Below, piece by piece: positions 45,458 through 52,087 of a stretch of DNA of 59,733 nucleotides. Within the stretch, counting starts at the first letter, position 1; each line of letters starts with the position of its first letter. Below the pieces are notes generated by a model that saw only the letters and a list, made by a program, of their open reading frames with translations, did not search any database and was not told where the DNA came from. The translations under genes and the position numbers were made by a program. The DNA is from Planctomycetota bacterium (GTDB taxonomy: Bacteria; Planctomycetota; UBA1135; UBA2386): the NCBI GenBank assembly GCA_029936315.1, contig JAPYTD010000010.1:33135-92867 (forward strand). Direction: 5' to 3'.

Positions 45458-47524
45458 GCGCAACTCTTCGACGATGCGCGACATGCCGTAGATGTGCTGC
45501 AGCGCTGTGATGATGGCGTCGGTATGCACGCTGACTGCACGCGCGACTTCCGACGTGAAGTAGAAGTCGTTCGGCAATGACTCGATGTTGCCGTCGAAGA
45601 CGAGGCCGACGACGCGCAGGTTCTCATCGACGACACACGAACCGGAATTGCCGCCGACGATGTCATTGGTGCTGCTGAAGCAGACGCGCTTCGACATATC
45701 GATAGCGTCTTGTTTGTCGAGCCAGGGACCAGGAATGTCGAATGGGTAGGCGTTCCCAAACTCGATGCCGCGCCCATACAGGCCGTAGAACGTCGTCGCC
45801 CACGGCGCCAATGTGCCGTTGTATTCGTAGCCTTTGACGCGGCCGTCGGAGAACCGCAGAGTCATCGTCGCGTCTGGGCTGATGTTGCTGCCATAGACTG
45901 CATGCAAGGCCTGACCGAGGCGCGAGCCTTGCTTGCCCATGCCGCCATCGAGCAGTTCCTGGGTCTTCTCGGCGTTGCGCATCAATGGCCACAGAACCCG
46001 CGCACTGACCACACCGACATCCTTGCTCTTGAGCCACATGTCGGCCCCGATGGGGCCGTCAAGAACCTGGCGCACAAAGGCGTCGCGCCGGAGCACACTG
46101 CTATTCAGCTCGCCGATTGCAGCAGCCCAATCCGCTCCGCGCGCAGACTTGTGCTCTCCTCCGACGGCGACCAGGAATGGATCATCCGCGCGCAGCCAAT
46201 TGCTGGCGCGTTCGAACTGATCGATCAACAGCGCGTGGGAAAGCGGGCTGCTGCCGCCCGCGAACGAAACTGCGAGTTCGCGCGCCTCCTTGCGGTCGTT
46301 CTCGTCGACGGTCTCGTCGAGGCACTTCGCGACGAGCAAGCCGCGTTGCATGATGCTCGAAAAACCGGGCTGGTAGAACATCGCCTTGGGTAGCAGGTCG
46401 CGTTGCTTGTCGACGAGCCGATTGATCTCACGCCACAGGTCGCCGTACTTCTTACCGAGTTCTTTGTGTTCGGCAATGGCGCCGCGAAAGTGCTGTTCGT
46501 GCTCCCGCTTCTTCAGCATCAGCGCGGGATCGTGCAGGCCATTGAGCATGCCCTTGATGGCCTTGTAGCTGTTCTGCCAGCTGAGCAGCGTCGTCAGTAG
46601 CTGCGGCGCCCGGTTCTTGAACGGTTCGAGGATCGAGATGCTGTGTTGGAGCTGTTCGACGACCATCGGATACTCAAGGTCCCGTTGCAGCGCGAGCTGC
46701 TGCATCGTCATCTGACGATTGGTGTTGCCGGGGTTGCCCGGAATGAACACGAGGTCGCCGTCTTGCGCACCGGTTTGACGCCAACGGAAGTAGTGCGCCG
46801 ACGTATCTGCGGGCTTGTCGTCGACGTAGGCGCGCACGAATGAGAAGTCGATGCTCCAGCGCGGGTAGGTGAAGTTGTCGGGGTCTCCGCCGTAGTGCGC
46901 CGTTTGCAAGTGTGGCGCGACGACGAGCCGAAGATCATCCCAAATGCGGTAGCGGTAGAGTTGGTAGGCCGCGCCCTGGTAGAGGGCCACAACCTCGTGC
47001 ATGTGGCCAAGGTGTTGTTCGTCGGCAGCCACGGTAAGCGCCTCGATATTGGCCTTGCGCTTGCTTGCCGCAGTGACGTCGTCGTCCGTTGCGGCGATGC
47101 CAACGTGCACCTTGCTGGTCACGTCATCTTGCGCGATCAGCTGATGCACCGTCAGCTCGGGGATGCGCACTTCATCTTCGAGCGATGTCGCGGCAAAGCC
47201 GTTCTTGACCCAGTCCTTGGGCCCTTGCACTTGCGCAACCTGGTCTCGCACGCAGTGGTGGTTGGTCATGATCAGACCCTTGGGCGACACGAACGACGCC
47301 GAGCACCATGGGTTGTCGCGTTCACCCAACCGCAAGGCGCCGAGTCGCAACGAGTCCAGCCACTTCTGGTCTGGCTTGAACCCATATTCCTTCTCCAGAT
47401 ACGCAAGTGGCGGGTTCTCAAACGTCCACATCTTGCCGAGGGCAAGATGGTCGACCGGCCGCTGCGCAAGAACGGAGGCGCTCAGCAGCAACGCTGCGAG
47501 CAACGCGAAAGGCAATCGTTTCAT
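45440..47524 (-). CDS. S46-family dipeptidyl-peptidase (DPP7/DPP11 type)
   Basis: 694 residues, signal peptide MKRLPFALLAALLLSASVLAQ. The chymotrypsin-like catalytic His is in LIMTNHHCVRDQV and the Ser in NDIVGGNSGSCVVDENLRVV. The S1-pocket segment reads GLVFDGNIESLPND. With Gly after FD it resembles DPP7 (hydrophobic P1) rather than DPP11, which has Arg there for acidic P1. It would release dipeptides from peptide N-termini in the periplasm. The thioredoxin-like candidate selenoprotein lies 66 bp upstream on the same strand. Confidence 0.92.
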   Translation of the reverse strand: MKRLPFALLAALLLSASVLAQRPVDHLALGKMWTFENPPLAYLEKEYGFKPDQKWLDSLRLGALRLGERDNPWCSASFVSPKGLIMTNHHCVRDQVAQVQGPKDWVKNGFAATSLEDEVRIPELTVHQLIAQDDVTSKVHVGIAATDDDVTAASKRKANIEALTVAADEQHLGHMHEVVALYQGAAYQLYRYRIWDDLRLVVAPHLQTAHYGGDPDNFTYPRWSIDFSFVRAYVDDKPADTSAHYFRWRQTGAQDGDLVFIPGNPGNTNRQMTMQQLALQRDLEYPMVVEQLQHSISILEPFKNRAPQLLTTLLSWQNSYKAIKGMLNGLHDPALMLKKREHEQHFRGAIAEHKELGKKYGDLWREINRLVDKQRDLLPKAMFYQPGFSSIMQRGLLVAKCLDETVDENDRKEARELAVSFAGGSSPLSHALLIDQFERASNWLRADDPFLVAVGGEHKSARGADWAAAIGELNSSVLRRDAFVRQVLDGPIGADMWLKSKDVGVVSARVLWPLMRNAEKTQELLDGGMGKQGSRLGQALHAVYGSNISPDATMTLRFSDGRVKGYEYNGTLAPWATTFYGLYGRGIEFGNAYPFDIPGPWLDKQDAIDMSKRVCFSSTNDIVGGNSGSCVVDENLRVVGLVFDGNIESLPNDFYFTSEVARAVSVHTDAIITALQHIYGMSRIVEELRDGAGR

Positions 47525-47590
47525 CGAGCCGGCAATCTAAGACGTTCGCCTGCCGGTAGGACAAAAAAAGAACTGCTTCGCCGCCTTCGC

Positions 47591-48583
47591 CTAGCGGCCG
47601 ACGCCGCTAGTACCCGGGAGAAGCGCGTCGGTCAAGCCGAGGTAGGGATCGCTCAGATCGGTGTCGAGCAAGTCTTCAAACATCGGGTGCTTCCACTGAC
47701 CTGGCGTGAGTGCCCGACTACTTGCCGCAAGCATCTCGTGCACGCGCGGACGAACGAGCGATCGATTGTTCATCGAATCGAGTTCGACCATGCGGCGTCC
47801 GAAGGCTTCGGGCGAGAGTTGTTCGCGTTCTTCTCCTGCGACGAACTCTCTGCGGATCTGCTGGGAGCTGGCGGGGAACTTGCTGACGTCGCGAAGCGGC
47901 GCGTGAGCGTTGAAGGTCCCTGCAAGCTTCGGCGTCTTGGCTTTGACCTCAATTCGACGCGGCGGCTGCAGCAGCCCAAAGCGCACTGGGCTCTCAACAA
48001 CTCGCTTGGACAGTGTCGTCGAGCGGCCGTCGGACTTCTTGACGTTCGGGTCTTGGCGTGGCGGGCGGTTCTTGTGGAAGGCCACCAATGCCAGGTCGGA
48101 CATGCCGGCCTGGTTGCCTTGCAACAGATCCACAGCGAGCTTCGCCTCCAGGAGAAAGTCCTTCGGCGTGTAGACCCCGGGGAAGGCATCGACGACGCAG
48201 CCATCTGGTCGGCACAAGTAGATGACGGTGTTGCCGCCAATCGTTCGCTTCAGCGTCTTGCCGTCGGCAAACGCGATCGTGACCTTGGCTGTGTCCTGGA
48301 CGGACTCCCAGCACGGCACGAGATCGTCACGCAGCAGCGTTTGTATCGACGGATCTGAAAGCAGCACGGCTTTCAGGGTGCGTGCATTCGTTCAACACAA
48401 CTCGTCGTCGAGTTTGCCGAACAGGTGCAGCAGGAAGATGCCCTTGCCTTCGCGAGTTGCGCGGGCCTTGGCATCGTCGATGGATGTTTCCCAGGTAATG
48501 TCCGGGTGCGTATCGGTGGTGGCTTCGGGAGCCACCGCGAATGCGCCAAACAGCAGCGCCGAGACGGTAGTTAGAATCTTCAT
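47591..48583 (-). CDS. Candidate secreted thioredoxin-like selenoprotein (in-frame UGA at codon 64)
   Basis: Two minus-strand frames lie exactly in register on either side of one TGA at 48392-48394. Upstream part: signal peptide MKILTTVSALLFGAFAVA, a helix SIDDAKARATREGKG, the strand IFLLHLFG, and KLDDELC directly before the TGA. Downstream part: TNARTLKAVLLSDPSIQTLL, DDLVPCWESV, GGNTVIYLCRPDGCVVDAF and GVYTPKDFLLEAKLAVDLL, the remaining strands and helices of a thioredoxin fold, then a charged C-terminal region. Neither half is a plausible protein alone. Reading UGA as selenocysteine gives 330 residues with a vicinal Cys63-Sec64 pair at the active-site position. A fitting SECIS-like hairpin follows. 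Alternatives are a nonsense mutation or an assembly error. Confidence 0.7.
48355..48376 (-). promoter_or_regulatory. SECIS-like hairpin downstream of the in-frame UGA
   Basis: On the coding strand CUGAAAGC, loop CGUGCU, GCUUUCAG forms a perfect 8-bp stem beginning 15 nt after the UGA. The apical loop has G then U at positions two and three, and 23 nt separate the UGA from the loop. These values fall in the known range for bacterial SECIS elements (a G in the first two loop positions, 16-37 nt spacing), which recruit SelB. The hairpin lies within the coding sequence, as bacterial SECIS elements do. Confidence 0.6.
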
Positions 48584-48958
48584 GAGTTTGCTCGTTCATG
48601 CGGCCCATTCCGCATGCAGGACCTTAGACGGACAACTCCGCGAGGTTTCGTCAGCGAGTAGTAAGGCCCACGCACCGTGCGGAATCGCTAGCGCTTGCTC
48701 TTCAGCCCACTGGCCTACGCCGCCCCTGGGGGTGGCAGGCAGGTGCAGAAAAGTTCGCTTGCGGCCCTACGGGCGCACGAGGGCGCGACGAAAGCACGTG
48801 AAGTTGCCGGTCGCGATGCCACTCAGCGGCCTTACTTCGTTTTTTCTCGATGCAGCTGCAACGCGACCCATGCGCGAGGCGTAGTAACTGCTGAGAAGGC
48901 TGCGCCGGATCAACTCCAAACCCTTCCCTTGAAATGAAGCCCGCGCGCAGCCTTCTCG
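48584..48958. other. Intergenic region between the candidate selenoprotein and DinB genes
   Basis: About 375 bp between divergent genes. Frames in both directions lack protein-like character. The right end is occupied by a long inverted repeat (48893-48957). The minus-strand promoter for the thioredoxin-like gene should lie near its left end. Confidence 0.4.
48893..48957. repeat. 13-bp perfect inverted repeat directly before the DinB-like gene
   Basis: GAGAAGGCTGCGC at 48893-48905 and its exact complement GCGCAGCCTTCTC at 48945-48957, with a 39-nt spacer. The right arm ends one base before the start codon used for the DinB-like frame, so the transcript could fold over the start. It could be a regulatory hairpin or the scar of a small mobile element that truncated the gene. 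Confidence 0.65.
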
Positions 48959-49327
48959 ATGTTTGTACGGACATCAACTTCGGCCATCGATACTTTCGAG
49001 GGCGTCATTCGCGCGTGCCCGGATGCGCACTGGGCGGTGGGCAAGCCACAGCGTCAGCCGTGGTACCTCGCGTTCCACACGTTGTTCTGGCTGGATCTGT
49101 ACCTGTCAGAACAGGCTGAGTCCTACCGGCCGCCAAAGCCGTTCACGCTCGGCGAACTGCAACCAGACGTGTTCCCAGACAAGCCGTATCGCAAGGGGCT
49201 CTTGCTCTACAACATGCGCCACGTACAGCATCACGCAGCACAGCTCAACTACCTGATCCGTGACGCTGCCGCCGAACCTGCGTCGTGGGTGATGCGAGCG
49301 GATGGCTTGCCCGAAGATCCCAACTAG
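48959..49327 (+). CDS. DinB-like protein, possibly N-terminally truncated
   Basis: 122 residues. TFEGVIRACPDAHW, then PWYLAFHTLFWLDLYLSEQ and LLYNMRHVQHHAAQLNYLIR match DinB/YfiT-type four-helix proteins, including the histidines that bind a divalent metal (H-T-L-F-W and H-x-x-H-H). Such proteins are usually 150-170 residues, and the N-terminal helix appears shortened. An inverted repeat sits directly upstream, so truncation is possible. Function in this family ranges from thiol transferase to stress protein. Converges on the CotH pair. Confidence 0.65.
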   Translation: MFVRTSTSAIDTFEGVIRACPDAHWAVGKPQRQPWYLAFHTLFWLDLYLSEQAESYRPPKPFTLGELQPDVFPDKPYRKGLLLYNMRHVQHHAAQLNYLIRDAAAEPASWVMRADGLPEDPN

Positions 49328-49351
49328 GGGATCCCAATTGGCGGACGCCTG

Positions 49352-52075
49352 TTAGTTAGGCGCGATCGTCGTGCGAAGGTTGCCGACCTGGATGGTGGAT
49401 CGCTTGTCAGCAATCAGTGGCCGCGGTGAACCGATCACCCACAGATCGTCGGCGATGATTGTGCCGCCAACGCTGTAGCGGGTGTTCTTGCGGTAGAGGT
49501 TGACCCCGGTCTGGCAGTCGACGAGCTTCGTCATCGAGTCAACGTGGGCCACGCTTCGGTCCTTGACCTCAATCCCGGTCACGCACCGCTCGAACTTCGA
49601 CCTGTAGAGATGCAGTGTCGTTGCCTCGCCGACCGAGATGCCCTTATCACCCGTGTCGTGGAAGTGGCAGTCGGTGACCTCGACCTTCGACGTCATCAGG
49701 TCCAAGCCGTCGTTGCCGCTGTGATGGAATACGCAGGATATGATGAGCACGTCTTCGGTGATGTCGATATCGAATGCGTCACTGCGTGCCCCTTCAAACT
49801 CGCACTCGCGAACCTCACCTCCGGTCACGTAGCCGAAGTGCAGCGCGTCGTCACCAACGTGGTTCTTGCCGATGTAGCAGTTGCGCAGCTGGATGTCCTC
49901 GGTGTCGATGATGCTCACCATGCCAGTGCGCAATACCATGCGGAGTTCGGCAGTCGAGCCGTCGCGCCATTCGCAGTGTGTGAAGCGGCTGCCCTTGGTA
50001 CCGATGCCATGTAGGGCGAACACCCCCCACGGCTTGCCTGCAACTGCCGGCAGCACGCGAATTGGTTCGGTGGCCGTGCCATTGGCAAGGACCTTGCCAC
50101 GAATCTCGATGCTGACATCGGGGCCAAGGCGGATCGTCGTACCGGGCTTGATCTCAAGCGTGGTCCGGCGTTCCACCGTCATGTTTTCGTTGATCAGAAC
50201 CTCACCTGGACCAATCACCAAGTTGTACGCCGGGATCGGCAGCGGCAGTTCCCATGGGTGGAGCGAGACCGTTGGCTCTTGGTCACCGAGTTCGCGAACC
50301 TCTTGCACCTTGACGTTCGCCCCGGTCACTGCATTGACGGCTCGAATGTTCACGGATTCGATGCGCCCCGAGGATGGTCGCACAAAGTACGTGTAGCGCA
50401 GTGATGATGGAATCAGTGCGAACGGGCCGAACTGTGTTACCGCCCGATACTCGGGCCCCTTCTTTTGGCCGGGCAAGACGAGTTCATCCAGCTGGAAGCG
50501 TGCGGACCCCTTACTGGTTTTGACGGTCGCTATCGGCCGCTCGTTGGCGTCGACAACGCCGTTGCGATTGCGGTCTTGAATGAGCTCAACGGATGTAGCG
50601 TTGGTCGAGACCGTGAGTTCCCGCAGCTGTTGGCCGACGAGTCCGGAACTCTTCAGCGCGATGGTTGCGACACCTTTGCTTGGCAGCGTCGTCGTCATCT
50701 GCAGCACGCTGTCGGCCAAGCGCTTGTGCAACCAAGTGTGCCGTCGACGATAGCCGAGTTTCTTGTCTTCGATGCGCTTGTCCAGGTCGTCCATGCTGAA
50801 GTGAGCACAGTGAGTCTCGGCAAGTCGCAGGTGCTGCGTGCCGTTGTGTTCACGGACATCTCGGAAACCATCTGACGCAAGGGCACGGTGGATCTTGGCA
50901 ATGGCCGTGTCGATACGGTTGGCCATCTCCTCGGGCGGCAACTGCTTCATGAGATCGTAAAGCTTGCGCTGGATACCGAGTTCGAGCTCTGGTTGTTCTC
51001 GAGTCCGAATCAGCAGCGGATTGAGAACCTGATCCAAGCCAGAGAGGCGGTGGTACGTAGCCCACCAACCCAAGTCCCATTCCATGGGCTCGAATCGCCC
51101 CTTGTAGGGATCGAAGTAGATCTTGTGATTGTGGTCTGAGTCGTGATGGTGCCCACCCAGCAGGCGGTCGAGCGCGGTGTGCGTCGCGAACTTGTCGAGG
51201 TCGAAGAACTCGTCAGCAAACGCCCGGAACGCGATAGGGTCGGGGTCGTTGATGGCGGCGATGAACGCCGTGATGTCCGCGCGGTTGTGCAGCTGCTCGG
51301 CGTTACGTGACGAGATCTTGTTCCAGTACTTCTGGTCGACAAACACCTGCGGTTGGTTGTTTTCGTCAAAGCCGCTGTGGTCAACACCATCGCCGCTGTA
51401 AAGGCTGCCTGGCATCCGTCGGAAGCGCCGAAGCAGTGACTCATCGGCGACATCTTGCCAGTTGAATACTCCGGCATACGCGCCGTTGACGAAGAACTTG
51501 ACCGGCCGCCAATCGGGAGCCATCAATCCCATGTCGACCGCGATGCGGTTCGCCATAAAATCTTCCAGCATGGGCGTGGTCGTGTTCTTGATCGTGATGA
51601 GTCTGCGGTCGCGAATTGGGTCCTTGGCCTTGGTCTTGATCTTCCAGGACTTTTGTGGGTACAGCCAATGCCAGTGGCTATCGCCGACGTAGCGAGCCTT
51701 TACTCGATGGTCCTCGCCGTCAACCTCAAGCTGGGCAGGGTAGTACTTCAACTTGCCGCTTGCCGGTAGGTTGCGGTTCAGCTCGCTGAGGTGCCGCCCG
51801 TCAATGGTCAGGTGGACCTCTTCAAGTCCGTCGTCGACCAGAGCTGGAGCCAGAGTCAGATCGAGGCTTCGGTTGAGTTCTAGTTGCGTGAAGTAGCGCC
51901 ACTGCGCGATGTCGAACGGTGGCGATCTCTCTGCCTCGTAGCGGAAGTTCAGGTTGCGTTGGTATTGAGCCCAGCCCTGGTGTGCGACCCATACCATGAT
52001 GAGCTGAAGCGGCAAGGCCAGCCACAGTGCATATGGCAGAGGCAGCTTCCACAGACGATGTAGGCCAGAACTCAT
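49352..52075 (-). CDS. CotH-kinase / parallel beta-helix membrane protein, copy B
   Basis: About 907 residues from the ATG at 52075, chosen by alignment with copy A (MSSGLHRLWKLPLPYALWLA). One N-terminal membrane segment. Residues about 70-400 are CotH-like: YVGDSHWHWLYPQKSWKIKT, FFVNGAYAGVFNWQDVADES, and HNHKIYFDPYKGRFEPMEWD then LGWW. A calcium-loop-like LIQDRNRNGVVDANERP lies near residue 515. Residues about 640-907 are a right-handed beta-helix (VSIIDTEDIQLRNCYIGKNH, VREC, VTDCHFHDTGDKGISVGEAT). The kinase motif reads WDLG instead of WDxD. Second of a tandem pair, 12 bp after copy A. Confidence 0.82.
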   Translation of the reverse strand: MSSGLHRLWKLPLPYALWLALPLQLIMVWVAHQGWAQYQRNLNFRYEAERSPPFDIAQWRYFTQLELNRSLDLTLAPALVDDGLEEVHLTIDGRHLSELNRNLPASGKLKYYPAQLEVDGEDHRVKARYVGDSHWHWLYPQKSWKIKTKAKDPIRDRRLITIKNTTTPMLEDFMANRIAVDMGLMAPDWRPVKFFVNGAYAGVFNWQDVADESLLRRFRRMPGSLYSGDGVDHSGFDENNQPQVFVDQKYWNKISSRNAEQLHNRADITAFIAAINDPDPIAFRAFADEFFDLDKFATHTALDRLLGGHHHDSDHNHKIYFDPYKGRFEPMEWDLGWWATYHRLSGLDQVLNPLLIRTREQPELELGIQRKLYDLMKQLPPEEMANRIDTAIAKIHRALASDGFRDVREHNGTQHLRLAETHCAHFSMDDLDKRIEDKKLGYRRRHTWLHKRLADSVLQMTTTLPSKGVATIALKSSGLVGQQLRELTVSTNATSVELIQDRNRNGVVDANERPIATVKTSKGSARFQLDELVLPGQKKGPEYRAVTQFGPFALIPSSLRYTYFVRPSSGRIESVNIRAVNAVTGANVKVQEVRELGDQEPTVSLHPWELPLPIPAYNLVIGPGEVLINENMTVERRTTLEIKPGTTIRLGPDVSIEIRGKVLANGTATEPIRVLPAVAGKPWGVFALHGIGTKGSRFTHCEWRDGSTAELRMVLRTGMVSIIDTEDIQLRNCYIGKNHVGDDALHFGYVTGGEVRECEFEGARSDAFDIDITEDVLIISCVFHHSGNDGLDLMTSKVEVTDCHFHDTGDKGISVGEATTLHLYRSKFERCVTGIEVKDRSVAHVDSMTKLVDCQTGVNLYRKNTRYSVGGTIIADDLWVIGSPRPLIADKRSTIQVGNLRTTIAPN

Positions 52076-52087
52076 TTGCGGCAGCAC

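Noticed and set aside
47560-47575. A7 run after the start of the S46 gene as a possible terminator for the upstream gene
   Set aside because: No stem precedes it in the correct orientation.
46895-48358. A 487-codon plus-strand open frame crossing the S46 peptidase and thioredoxin-like genes
   Set aside because: Antisense to two genes with recognisable motifs; composition is typical of a shadow frame.
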